Counted from the first letter of the stretch, positions 50,472-59,132 are shown. The stretch is 64,000 nucleotides of DNA from Pseudomonas oleovorans subsp. oleovorans (GCF_002197815.1 NZ_NIUB01000027.1:1-64000); one strand, 5' to 3'. Numbers and translations are program-made. The notes: generated by a model from the letters alone, not told the origin.

Positions 50472-51032
50472 ATGAAAGCACCAAAACTCGCCACCTTCGC
50501 TTTGGCGGCTGCGCTTTTTCCGGCCTTAACCTTTGCGCAGCAGGACTCCAGTACCACCAGCCAGGCTCAACAGCAGCCAATGAGCGTTGAGCAATTTGAT
50601 CAAGAGATGGCGAAGGCACAAGAAAACCTGAAGAGAATGCAGGAGCAAATGAGCCAAATTCAGAAAGCAAGCGACCCTGCACAGCGTCAGAAACTGATGC
50701 AAGAGCACCAAACCATGATGCAGCAAGGAATGCACATGATGAACGGAATGCGTGGCGGCGGAATGATGGGGTGCTGCGGAGGGGGCATGCAGGGCGGCCA
50801 TATGATGGGTGACGGTCAGATGATGGGCGGGGGCCACATGATGGGTAACGGTAAGATGATGGGTGGGGGCCACATGATGGGCTGGGATCAAATGGGCAGC
50901 CACTACTCCCAGATGACGCCTGAGCAGATGAAGCAGCATCAATACATGATGGACAGGTACATGGGCATGCAACAGATGATGATGGATCAGATGATGCAGC
51001 ATCAGCAGCATATGGGCATGCCACAGCGCTGA
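50472..51032 (+). CDS. Met/His-rich periplasmic metal-binding protein with 12-residue repeats
   Basis: A 186-residue exported protein with a signal peptide likely cleaved after TFA (22). Residues 38-90 are a Gln/Met-rich helix. Residues 108-142 contain three tandem 12-residue units of the form GGHMMGxGxMMG, preceded by GMMGCCGGGM. The tail is again rich in Met and His. Such residues suit Cu(I) or Ag(I) binding, so it may sequester copper in the periplasm. It is not a standard CopA or PcoE sequence. Start: AAGGAACTGAGCA before ATG. Confidence 0.8.
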   Translation: MKAPKLATFALAAALFPALTFAQQDSSTTSQAQQQPMSVEQFDQEMAKAQENLKRMQEQMSQIQKASDPAQRQKLMQEHQTMMQQGMHMMNGMRGGGMMGCCGGGMQGGHMMGDGQMMGGGHMMGNGKMMGGGHMMGWDQMGSHYSQMTPEQMKQHQYMMDRYMGMQQMMMDQMMQHQQHMGMPQR

Positions 51033-51091
51033 GACTTCACACTTATTCCACGGGCAGCATGCTGTTCCCGTACGGTATGAATACTCTCATG

Positions 51092-51130
51092 CGCCAGCCC
51101 AACTCACGCTAGGGGCGTTGGGCTGGCGCC
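51092..51130 (+). terminator. Terminator of the Met-rich gene
   Basis: A perfect 13-bp stem gcgccagcccaac/gttgggctggcgc with a 13-nt loop lies 60 bp after the stop, followed by CAATTTTTGG. The rest of 51131-51342 holds no evident gene. Confidence 0.7.
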
Positions 51131-51342
51131 CACCGATTCAATTTTTGGCTCACCTGAAGATTCAGCGCTAAAGCTCCTGTGAATGGTGACTTTTTTGTGC
51201 GCTCCGTCGACGCATCAACCAATAGGGGGCACGAATACGTCAACTCTGTATCAGCGGACACCTACATGTCTGGCTGGCTAATGGCTGCTTTTGGCCGAGT
51301 GTCGCCCGCTATACCCTATTAGCTTCAAACAACTGGTCAGGG

Positions 51343-53658
51343 TTAATGCAAAGGCTGAACAGGGCCCATGCAAATGGGCGGTCGAGTCAGATGCAATTTC
51401 GCATTCAGCATCTCGGTTAGCCCAACCTGCCGGCCAAATGCCTTCGGCGGTAGCGCAACAGCTTCTCTTACCGCATCGGCATTCCCCACGAGGATCACCT
51501 GCATCTGCGCCCGCGTGACAGCTGTGTAGACGAAGGTGCGATCAAGCACCCGCGACTTTCGTACCGGCACGATCACTCGCTTAAACTGACTGCCCTGGCT
51601 TTTATGAACCGTGATCGCGAAAGCGTGATGCATCACATCCACATCGCTGTCGAGGACATAGTGCTCGACCCCCTCGTAGATGGCACGGCCCAAGGCGATT
51701 CGCATGTCGGGATTCTCATCGTCGCCCAGGTTGACCGTTTGTGGCCGGTCGAAAATATCAGTAAGTTTGCCCAGGCAGCCGTTTTGCAGGTTCCGATCCC
51801 AGTTGTTGGCGGTGTATAGCAGCAGATCGCCCTCGCAGAAGCCTGTGGCTTCGATCTCGCCGGTTTCCGGGTTGGTAGCCATCAGATGCCGCCCCTGGCC
51901 GGTGTAGCGCACATGGCAGGCCCGGTTCAGGGTCTCCACCCCGGCGAATTCGCATGAACGGGTGGCACCAAGAATCTGGGTATTGTCGCGATCCCGCTCG
52001 TACAGCTCGATAACGGTCGGGATGATCTGGTCGTCGGCGCAAGGTAGGAACACGACCTCGCCCGCTGCATCCGCTGAGAATGCCGGCCACCGCCCCTCGC
52101 GGATCGCTAAGGATGCCGCAGGAATGGCCGACTCCTTGGCCTGGCGCTTGACCTCGGTGAGCCGCGTAACCGGCATGCTCGAAAGATCGCACAGCACATG
52201 AAGTACAAGGCCCGCGCCAATCGGCGGAAGCTGATAAGGGTCGCCCACCAGGATCAAGTGGGTGCCGGCAGGCAGCTTGCAGACCAGCCGGTGGAAGGTC
52301 ACCAGATCAAGCATTGAGGCTTCGTCGATAACGATGATTGGCGCAGGCCCCATTTCCTCGGCGCTGACACGTTTCAGGAAACCCGCAATGGTCGTGGCCT
52401 CCTGTTGGGTCGCTTCCATCATTCGGGCCGTTGCACGGCCCGAAAGGGCCATTTGGAAGCGGGGTCGGCCCAAGGTATCAAGCGCTCGGTAAAGAGCCTT
52501 AAGCACCGTGGTTTTACCAACACCAGCACCGCCAGTGATTATGCTGAAGCGGTTTTCAAAGGAAGTCCTGACCGCTGCCCGCTGGGCGTCGTTCAGCGCA
52601 AAGGCTGGGATGCCCAAGTGCAACCGCTCTGTGCGCTCGAACTCGCCAATTACGGCGTCAATATCGGTCGGGAATAACGGCTGCTGAGTTTCGGGGTTAC
52701 GCAACAGCTCGTGGATGAACTCGGCGCACTTACGCTCCATTAGGAAAGTGCCTGGCGCGTGCAGCATCAGGTCGCCGTTGGCGGTTTCGCGGCTGACGAA
52801 CTGGCCGGTTTTATTCCCCTGAAGCAACGCCTTTGCCAGCGCCGCGTCGGGTGCCCGATAGGGCTTGACCAGCCGGCCAACTGTATCTTGCAGGTCATTC
52901 AGGGTGGCGCAGGTATGGCCTTTCTCGGCCACTCGGTACAACGCCTCTTCCAGTGCAGCGGCCAGCCTACGTGGGTCGTCCAGTGCAACGTGGAACTTGT
53001 CTCGGGCGATGCCGTCAACGCGCTGCCAACTGCCCTCGAAAGACAGCAGCCGGTAGGGGTCTTCGGTCAGGGCAGTGATAGTGTTCTTTTTGTGAAACTT
53101 GATGGCTTTGCGGGCCAGATCCAGCGGTATGTTGCATTCCTGTACGAAGCGCAGCGTCTTGGCGTCGCCATTCTCAGTCCATTTTTTGAACAGGGCGGCA
53201 CGGACTTCAAGAGTCGGAATGAGCCCCTCGATGGCTGAGTGCTCTGCGCTATCAAGCACCTCATACAAGCGCTCACCCAATGTATCCCATAGCTTTGTGG
53301 CTTTTACTTCACCGATGCCTTTGGCATTGTCGGCCAGCCACTGAATCAATTGACTGCCTGAGGGACGAACTAGGCGAACATCCTGCGCCTCTACCTGGGT
53401 TTCCGACACGGTGAAGGAGCCATGGGTGCGCTGGATGGTATGCGCTTCGCCATAGACCTCGTAGATGCACCCAACAATGATATTCGCGGGCTCCGCAATG
53501 GCAGCCGGCACGCTGATTACCAGCGCACTGGCGCGGTCGTTGATGCCCGTCGTTAAGTCAACACGATGGCCGAATGCAATGCAGCCTTGGCGGCTTTTAG
53601 AGCGCATGCGAGTGATGCGAACGGTGGCTGTCAGTAGATTGGGCGCAGGAGCATTCAT
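51343..53658 (-). CDS. RecD2-like SF1B DNA helicase
   Basis: A 771-residue ATP-dependent helicase. An N-terminal OB-like region (1-95) and helix-hairpin-helix-type segments (about 105-190, KGIGEVKATKLWDTLG) precede the motor core. Walker A is ITGGAGVGKTT (374-384), Walker B VIDEASMLD (443-451), Q-rich motif VGDPYQLPPIG, and motif V/VI FAITVHKSQGSQF and FVYTAVTRAQ. It would unwind DNA 5' to 3' like RecD2. It is the last gene of the gmt-like operon, overlapping the VPA1267-family gene by 4 bp. Confidence 0.9.
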   Translation of the reverse strand: MNAPAPNLLTATVRITRMRSKSRQGCIAFGHRVDLTTGINDRASALVISVPAAIAEPANIIVGCIYEVYGEAHTIQRTHGSFTVSETQVEAQDVRLVRPSGSQLIQWLADNAKGIGEVKATKLWDTLGERLYEVLDSAEHSAIEGLIPTLEVRAALFKKWTENGDAKTLRFVQECNIPLDLARKAIKFHKKNTITALTEDPYRLLSFEGSWQRVDGIARDKFHVALDDPRRLAAALEEALYRVAEKGHTCATLNDLQDTVGRLVKPYRAPDAALAKALLQGNKTGQFVSRETANGDLMLHAPGTFLMERKCAEFIHELLRNPETQQPLFPTDIDAVIGEFERTERLHLGIPAFALNDAQRAAVRTSFENRFSIITGGAGVGKTTVLKALYRALDTLGRPRFQMALSGRATARMMEATQQEATTIAGFLKRVSAEEMGPAPIIVIDEASMLDLVTFHRLVCKLPAGTHLILVGDPYQLPPIGAGLVLHVLCDLSSMPVTRLTEVKRQAKESAIPAASLAIREGRWPAFSADAAGEVVFLPCADDQIIPTVIELYERDRDNTQILGATRSCEFAGVETLNRACHVRYTGQGRHLMATNPETGEIEATGFCEGDLLLYTANNWDRNLQNGCLGKLTDIFDRPQTVNLGDDENPDMRIALGRAIYEGVEHYVLDSDVDVMHHAFAITVHKSQGSQFKRVIVPVRKSRVLDRTFVYTAVTRAQMQVILVGNADAVREAVALPPKAFGRQVGLTEMLNAKLHLTRPPICMGPVQPLH

Positions 53659-54092
53659 CGCGGCATCCGTCCGGTTTCTTCCATGAACGAGGACAGTAGC
53701 TTGTAGCGCTCAAGCATGGCTTTGGCATGAGCAAGTTCCGCTCGTAAGGCCGCGTTTTCCTGTTCTAGCGAGTTCAGGCGCTGGCCGTCCTGACGGCGCG
53801 TATTGGCTTCGCGGTCGCGCATCGGCGACTCTTGGTGTGTTAGCTGAATTGCTTCGTTCAGCGGGGGCAGAACACCAGCACCCCTCAAGCGTTCCTCAAG
53901 CGTTTCCAGTGCGTTTTTAATCGAGGGGTTCTGCACCAGTGCGCTTTTGCCAAAAGCGCATTCAGCGGCGATTTCTGAGCGTTTTAGCTTGCCTCGGTGG
54001 ACGTACTCACGAAAGTCATCGTCCGACTTCGATACCGACCAGGCGATGAATGCAGCCAGATTCTGTTCGGCTGCCTGCTGTCCGTTAGCCAT
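53655..54092 (-). CDS. VPA1267-family protein
   Basis: A 145-residue protein. The N-terminal half (1-75) looks like a small helical DNA-associated domain (FREYVHRGKLKRSEIAAECAFGKSALVQNPSIKNALETLEERL), as in the VPA1267 family found after gmtX. The C-terminal part (about 95-135) is a leucine-zipper-like coiled coil. Function is unknown. It lies 2 bp after gmtX and overlaps the helicase gene, so it is part of one operon. Confidence 0.7.
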   Translation of the reverse strand: MANGQQAAEQNLAAFIAWSVSKSDDDFREYVHRGKLKRSEIAAECAFGKSALVQNPSIKNALETLEERLRGAGVLPPLNEAIQLTHQESPMRDREANTRRQDGQRLNSLEQENAALRAELAHAKAMLERYKLLSSFMEETGRMPR

Positions 54093-54094
54093 GG

Positions 54095-54757
54095 TTAGAC
54101 TTCCTTGAGAACCTTCTTAATGGCATTCACATAGCCATGTTTGTAAATCTCGCGTCTGTTTTCGTCCTTGACCTGGCCGGCAGCATTGACAGTCCACTCC
54201 CGCTGTTGGAAGAACTCATCCGAAACAGCTGCCTTCAGCGCATCGATCTCCATATCGTTGAGGTTCAGTGCGGGCAATAGCTGCACAGCACCGTTCTCTG
54301 AGGTCTGCTCGAATTGCCGCACCGGGCGCTTATCGACAATCAATTCGCTGTGCGCCTTGAGGATATTGAGTTCATTGCGGTAGCGGTTGCGCTCGGCAAT
54401 GATCTGGCCAAAAAGCGCCCGCAATGCCGGGTCTGCGATCCGCTCAAGCAACTCGTTGTCCTTCGGAACCCGGTTTGCTTTGGCCAGCGGATTGATAGGG
54501 GCTTTCATCGACGCCCCGGCTTGGGCGGCCCACGCCTCAATGAGCTGACGGAAGACCTGCCCCGTCTTGTTACGAATGGTCTGGGCACTGGGGCCGCCCC
54601 GCCCGGCTGAAAGGCGCGCAATCTCTGCAATCGAGAAGTTGCGCTCGCCAGCGGCATACTGCGCCTTCAGCACGTCATTAAGCGCCGTCAGCGACTTGGC
54701 CTGCCGCGTTGAAGCCTGTTCCTTGAGGTCTTCAAAGATCGACTGAGCATCAATCAT
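54095..54757 (-). CDS. gmtX: Gamma-mobile-trio protein GmtX
   Basis: A 220-residue protein resembling GmtX of gamma-mobile-trio elements. The N-terminal helix-turn-helix-like tract is YAAGERNFSIAEIARLSAGRGGPSAQTIRNKTGQVFRQLIEAW (about 36-78); a long helical middle (FGQIIAERNRYRNELNILKAH) and a conserved C-terminus (REIYKHGYVNAIKKVL) follow. It overlaps the upstream recombinase gene by 8 bp, the trio's usual arrangement. The molecular role is unknown, probably in element mobility. Confidence 0.75.
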   Translation of the reverse strand: MIDAQSIFEDLKEQASTRQAKSLTALNDVLKAQYAAGERNFSIAEIARLSAGRGGPSAQTIRNKTGQVFRQLIEAWAAQAGASMKAPINPLAKANRVPKDNELLERIADPALRALFGQIIAERNRYRNELNILKAHSELIVDKRPVRQFEQTSENGAVQLLPALNLNDMEIDALKAAVSDEFFQQREWTVNAAGQVKDENRREIYKHGYVNAIKKVLKEV

Positions 54758-57143
54758 GGTTCAACTCCCGAACGGCTTTCGCGGAAGTGGCGATCAGATC
54801 GGACAGCTTGATCACCGGGCCTTGGTAGACCTCTTCAAGGGACTTGATGCCGTCTGGGAGCAGCTTCAGATGTTGGCCGGCTTCAATTGCCCCGACGACG
54901 TAGCTGAAACCTTCCAGTTGGTCGTTGGGCGAGGCTTGGCGCGCCATCGCCCGCAGCATGGCGTTGCCGGCGATCAACTGCATGCGCTCGTCCATCTGCA
55001 TGAAGACGGGGCTGTAGCCATTGCGCATCAGCAAGTTGTTGAGCGCCCGCGAGCGTTTTTCGATGGCCGGCGTCTTGCGCAGGTCATCGGCCAGATCGGG
55101 GTAGATCTCGGCGTCTTCACAGATTTGCGCCAGTTGCAGCAACTCCGACCGGGTTTCGATGAAGCTGATCGGCTGATGGATGTCCTGCATGCTGCCCACG
55201 GCCACCAGTTTGGTGGCCTTGTCGTCTTCAGCGCGGCCTTCCTCGATGGCGATGAGGCGACCGATCAACTGGAAGCAGGCCACCAGATCCTTGGCATACT
55301 GGTCGGCGAGAACGATCTGCTTCTCGTAGCGCCGCTCGGCCTCCTGCAAATCATTCTGCTGGAGGAAGGGCCGGCCCTGTTCCGTGGCTAGATAACGCGC
55401 ATCGAGCAAGTCGTCCCGCGCCTGCTCATGTTCAATGGCCAGATTGACGGCCAGGGACGCCTTGTAGCTGATGGTGTTGAAGTGCGCCCGCAACGCATCC
55501 AGATAGCGCGCATCGGTGACTAACCAGCGGCAGCGCACACAGTTCTCGGGGCCATTGGGGACGGGGCCGTATTGACTCCCGGCACTCCCCAAACTACGAA
55601 TGAACTCGCCTCCGTTCCAGCAGCCACCGACGCTGCCCGATTCGTCAGACTTGGCGCTATTGCCGCCGACCAGGCACAGGCCTACGTGGCGATGCTCCCA
55701 GCCGATGGGATTGCGGTTCGCCAACGCCGCTTGCAGCGAGGCTTCGTCACGGTAGGCAACCTTGCAGGTGATCTGGCGTAGGTCGGCATCGCGCAAGAAG
55801 GTGCGCAAGGTCTCGCCTTGGGCGGCATCCACCTTCACAGTCGCCGCATCCAGCGCCTGGGTCATCATGGCCGGCGTCGGCTTAGTGTAGTACAGCGTCA
55901 TCAGCAGCCGCGAATGCCCGGCGAGCAGCTTGGACAGCACCGGCATGGGCACCTGGCCTTCCATCGCGTAACAGGTCAGCAGGGAAACCCGCAGGCTGTG
56001 CAGGGGGAACTCGGTGCCCTTTTTTTGGGAGCGGTAGTCGTCCGGGTACGGCTGCACGAAGCGCAGCTGCGAGCCGTCGCTGAGCGTCTGCCCGCGCGCC
56101 GCCACCCGGTCTTCCAAGGTACTTAGCAGGCGATACCAGAGCACACTGAGTTGCTGCGGCTGAAAAGGCTTGTCGCGCTCATGGCCCTTGGCGCTGGCAT
56201 CGCGGAACAGGAAGCAGATGGCACCCATCTCGCGTTTTTGCTGTTCCGACTTGGGTCTGCCGAAATGCTTGGCTTCCAGTTCGGTGCAGGGCGTCGGAGA
56301 GTCAATCGGATTGTATTTCTCCTGCCAGTTGCGCAGCTTCTCCAGCCAGTGCAGCACTTCGGCGTGCTGCCAGGGGATGGTGTAGCCGCGCTCGCGCTCG
56401 TCCTTGTTCTGGTCAGCGGTCTTGTTGGTGTTGATGTACAGCCCGGTCATGATCTCGCCAATGTCGGCGCTGCGAATACGGCAGAACACACCCCGCTTCC
56501 AGGGGTTCTTCTCGTTGCCGTTCTTGAGCGGGTGCCGCTGGTTGAGCACCCATTCGCCTTTTTCGTAGCGCCAGGTATCGACTTCGCCCGAGTCGAGAAA
56601 GCGCACCTGATAGGTGCGCAGCGGCAGATGCAGCTTGAGCAGCAGGGCCATGGCGCGCGCAGGCGACCAGAGTTCGTGGATTTCGACCGCCCGATTACCT
56701 GTCCCAGCCATGTATCGATGCACGGTGCGGGTGCGCCATACGCAGTCACGGTCGGCAGGGTCGATCAGGGCTGGATCGACCTCGAACCAGTCGCCGGTTA
56801 CGCCAGCAGTTCTTCCATTAGACCGCTCCTGGCCGCTAGCCTGTTGCGCCCAGGCCCAGTCGCGGAAGTCGCCAAAGGGTTGCGGGCAGAGGATGCCGCG
56901 CAACTCCTTGATGTAGGCATAGGGCAGCGGGTTGTGCACCGATTCCGTGGTGCTCAAGCCCTTCTTGCTGGCCTTGTCGAAGGGGTTGTCCACTACCGGT
57001 AGCATCCGGCCCCGGTCGTTCGGTTCGCTGAAGTGCTGCTCAATCACCCAGTCGATGAAAGCGACGATGTAGTTCTGGTGCCGGGGTTTTCGTTTGTCTC
57101 GGTAACGGCAGGCACGCGAGCCATAAGCACGGCGCCAGCCCAT
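54750..57143 (-). CDS. gmtZ: Tyrosine recombinase, GmtZ-like, probably lacking its N-terminus
   Basis: The 797 codons include the tyrosine-recombinase catalytic box: H382-x-x-R385 (LHSLRVSLL), H410 (KLLAGHS) and Y418/Y419 (LMTLYYTKP). A Cys pair (ENCVRCRWL) and a long helical C-terminus follow, fitting VPA1269/GmtZ-type integrases. The first codons (MGWRRAYGSRACRYRDKR) look unlike the family and lie against a repeat. No upstream GmtY is present, so the 5' end was probably lost at about 57.1 kb. The gene overlaps gmtX. Confidence 0.72.
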   Translation of the reverse strand: MGWRRAYGSRACRYRDKRKPRHQNYIVAFIDWVIEQHFSEPNDRGRMLPVVDNPFDKASKKGLSTTESVHNPLPYAYIKELRGILCPQPFGDFRDWAWAQQASGQERSNGRTAGVTGDWFEVDPALIDPADRDCVWRTRTVHRYMAGTGNRAVEIHELWSPARAMALLLKLHLPLRTYQVRFLDSGEVDTWRYEKGEWVLNQRHPLKNGNEKNPWKRGVFCRIRSADIGEIMTGLYINTNKTADQNKDERERGYTIPWQHAEVLHWLEKLRNWQEKYNPIDSPTPCTELEAKHFGRPKSEQQKREMGAICFLFRDASAKGHERDKPFQPQQLSVLWYRLLSTLEDRVAARGQTLSDGSQLRFVQPYPDDYRSQKKGTEFPLHSLRVSLLTCYAMEGQVPMPVLSKLLAGHSRLLMTLYYTKPTPAMMTQALDAATVKVDAAQGETLRTFLRDADLRQITCKVAYRDEASLQAALANRNPIGWEHRHVGLCLVGGNSAKSDESGSVGGCWNGGEFIRSLGSAGSQYGPVPNGPENCVRCRWLVTDARYLDALRAHFNTISYKASLAVNLAIEHEQARDDLLDARYLATEQGRPFLQQNDLQEAERRYEKQIVLADQYAKDLVACFQLIGRLIAIEEGRAEDDKATKLVAVGSMQDIHQPISFIETRSELLQLAQICEDAEIYPDLADDLRKTPAIEKRSRALNNLLMRNGYSPVFMQMDERMQLIAGNAMLRAMARQASPNDQLEGFSYVVGAIEAGQHLKLLPDGIKSLEEVYQGPVIKLSDLIATSAKAVRELNHD

Positions 57144-57182
57144 ACCCGGATTTGATCCGGGCTACGCAAGCAAGATCGCACG

Positions 57183-57259
57183 GTAGGGTGCGCCGTGCGC
57201 ACCGCCTATATGCGCCCGGTGGAAACATCTCGAATTCGGTGCGCAAGGCGCACCCTACG
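57183..57259. repeat. Hairpin repeat (GTAGGGTGCGCCGTGCGCACC)
   Basis: Inverted arms gtagggtgcgccgtgcgcacc and ggtgcgcaaggcgcaccctac enclose about 35 nt, matching the repeat family at 44668-44731. It lies at the right edge of the island; a further palindrome (cccggatttgatccggg) adjoins at about 57145. No gene is seen in 57144-57435. Confidence 0.75.
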
Positions 57260-57342
57260 CCGCCCATCACGCTATTCGTAATAGGCGCCCCACCGATGGG
57301 CCGTGTGATGGCTCACCCAGCAACAGCACCCCGAAATACAGC

Positions 57343-57370
57343 CAAAAAAAGCCCGCAGTGTGAGCGGGCG
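57343..57370 (-). terminator. Terminator of hiuH
   Basis: The stem cgcccgc/gcgggc(t), read on the minus strand, is followed by seven T's. It is 65 bp past the hiuH stop and is a strong rho-independent terminator. Confidence 0.85.
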
Positions 57371-57435
57371 TAAGGACTCAAACAAGTCTGAGGGTGACAA
57401 GCATTCGTCTGGCAGGCTATTGGCCCGCCAGTCAC

Positions 57436-57789
57436 TCAGCTACCGCGGTAGGTGGAGTAGCTGTAAGGAGAAATCAGTAGCGGCACGTGGTAGTGCTCCT
57501 GACCGGCATCGATGCCGAAGCGCAGGACCACGACATCGAGAAATGCCGTATCCGGCAGTTTCACGCCGCGGGCGCGGTAGTAGTCGCCAGCGTGGAAATG
57601 CAGCTGGTAGACGCCCGTGCGGTAGTCATCACCCTGCAGTACCGGCGCATCGCAACGGCCGTCGTGGTTGGTGGTAACGCTGTTGATCAGTTCCAGCTGC
57701 GCGCCTTCGACGCGGTACAGCTCGACCTTGATGTCACTCCCTGGGCAGCCGTGCGCGGCATCCAGTACATGTGTAGTCAAACGTCCCAT
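57436..57789 (-). CDS. hiuH: 5-Hydroxyisourate hydrolase
   Basis: A 117-residue transthyretin-related enzyme converting 5-hydroxyisourate, the product of urate oxidation, to OHCU. Family landmarks are LTTHVLDAAHG at the N-terminus, the R and H of the active site (TNHDGRCDAPV, HYHVPLLISPYSYSTYRGS) and the diagnostic C-terminal YRGS. It is divergent from puuE; the shared intergenic region contains two regulator boxes. Confidence 0.96.
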   Translation of the reverse strand: MGRLTTHVLDAAHGCPGSDIKVELYRVEGAQLELINSVTTNHDGRCDAPVLQGDDYRTGVYQLHFHAGDYYRARGVKLPDTAFLDVVVLRFGIDAGQEHYHVPLLISPYSYSTYRGS

Positions 57790-57926
57790 GGGTCTCGGAT
57801 GCCCGCGGCGCCTGGCGCCCTACGAACACCACACCTCCTCTACTCTGTTGAAATCGGCTCGTCGCAGTGCTCCGACGCAGTGGCAGGATAGCACGCTGAT
57901 CGAATATAAAACACTTTTCCACTAAA

Positions 57927-57936
57927 TTGTATACAT
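57927..57936. promoter_or_regulatory. TTGTATACAT box upstream of hiuH
   Basis: One mismatch from TTGTATACAA, 138 bp before the hiuH start in an AT-rich stretch. It is likely bound by the purine GntR regulator. Confidence 0.6.
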
Positions 57937-58106
57937 TAATCCAATTGAAATGCTGTCCATGCACCAAACCGGATCACTGCTCACATCATCGCCAGCCAGC
58001 AACCACGGCATGACCAGCGCACATTGCTGACCACCTCGGCAATTTTTTCGCGGTGGCACGCAGAGAAGAAAATGATGAAAAGTCGATTTACAAACGGCGA
58101 CTAACT

Positions 58107-58116
58107 TTGTATACAA
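58107..58116. promoter_or_regulatory. TTGTATACAA box upstream of puuE
   Basis: An exact copy of the core of the palindrome in front of the purine permease, 75 bp before the puuE GTG. It supports shared control of both halves of the split purine locus. The rest of the 400-bp hiuH-puuE gap shows no gene. Confidence 0.65.
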
Positions 58117-58190
58117 TTACTCGTCCCGGTCGCGTAGCCGTCGATTACCCGGCACGCAGTGACCGCAACGTTCCAGATAGGAAGACTGCA

Positions 58191-59132
58191 GTGAACGCTG
58201 ATTACCCACGCGATTTGATCGGCTACGGTGCAAACCCTCCCCACCCGCACTGGCCGGGCGATGCCCGCATCGCCCTGTCCTTCGTGCTCAACTACGAAGA
58301 AGGCGGTGAACGCAACATTCTTCACGGGGACAAGGAGTCCGAGGCCTTCCTCTCCGAGATGGTCGCCGCTCAGCCGCTGCAGGGGCAGCGCAACCTGTGC
58401 ATGGAGTCGCTCTACGAGTACGGCAGCCGCACCGGCGTCTGGCGCCTGCTCAAGCTATTCAAGAAGCACGACATCCCGCTGACCATCTTCGCCGTGGCCA
58501 TGGCCGCCCAGCGTCACCCCGAGGTGATCCGCGAGATGGTCACCGCCGGGCACGAGATCTGCAGCCATGGCTATCGCTGGATCGACTACCAGAACATGGA
58601 CGAAGCCACCGAGCGCGAGCACATGCTCGAGGCCATCCGCATCCTCACCGAGCTGACCGGTGAACGTCCGCTGGGCTGGTACACCGGGCGCCTGGGCCCG
58701 AACACCCGACGCATCGTGCGCGAGGAAGGCGGTTTCCTCTACGACTCCGACACCTACGACGACGACCTGCCCTACTGGGACCCGGCCAGCACCGCGGAGA
58801 AGCCGCACCTGGTGATTCCCTACACCCTGGACACCAACGACATGCGCTTCACCCAGGTGCAGGGCTTCAACAAGGGCGACGACTTCTTCGAATACCTCAA
58901 GGATGCCTTCGATGTGCTCTACGCCGAGGGTGAAGCCGGCGCGCCGAAGATGCTGTCGATCGGCATGCACTGCCGCCTGCTCGGCCGCCCGGCGCGCCTG
59001 GCTTCGCTGGCACGCTTCCTCGATTACGTGAAGAGCCACGACAAGGTCTGGTGCGCCCGCCGCGTCGACATCGCCAGGCACTGGCACGCCACCCACCCCT
59101 TCCGCGCGACCGAACAAGAGAGCCGCCCATGA
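58191..59132 (+). CDS. puuE: Allantoinase PuuE (polysaccharide deacetylase fold)
   Basis: A 313-residue cytosolic enzyme that opens allantoin to allantoate. It belongs to the NodB-like deacetylase fold without the usual metal site. Signatures are SFVLNYEEGGERNILHGD, SLYEYGSRTGVWRLL, GHEICSHGYRW and MLSIGMHCRLLGRPAR. The start is GTG 58191 (NADYPRDLIGYG), with AGGAAG upstream; the longer frame crosses the promoter box. It overlaps uraD as ATGA. Confidence 0.95.
   Translation: MNADYPRDLIGYGANPPHPHWPGDARIALSFVLNYEEGGERNILHGDKESEAFLSEMVAAQPLQGQRNLCMESLYEYGSRTGVWRLLKLFKKHDIPLTIFAVAMAAQRHPEVIREMVTAGHEICSHGYRWIDYQNMDEATEREHMLEAIRILTELTGERPLGWYTGRLGPNTRRIVREEGGFLYDSDTYDDDLPYWDPASTAEKPHLVIPYTLDTNDMRFTQVQGFNKGDDFFEYLKDAFDVLYAEGEAGAPKMLSIGMHCRLLGRPARLASLARFLDYVKSHDKVWCARRVDIARHWHATHPFRATEQESRP

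Larger units (their letters stand above)
49060..57300. mobile_element. Genomic island with gamma-mobile-trio-like genes (edges approximate)
   Basis: About 8 kb separate the purine permease from hiuH, genes that are adjacent in P. aeruginosa. The segment carries a tyrosine recombinase (GmtZ-like, 5' truncated), GmtX, a VPA1267-family protein, a RecD2-like helicase, a Met-rich metal-binding protein and an ACR3-like permease. Bases in 49256-53700 are less GC-rich than the flanking genes. Precise ends are not visible; no flanking direct repeat was found by eye. The right edge runs into a repeat at 57183-57259. Confidence 0.65.

Noticed and set aside
50336..50557. Minus-strand ORF opposite the Met-rich gene start
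   Set aside because: It overlaps the signal-peptide coding region in antisense and shows no motif or ribosome site.
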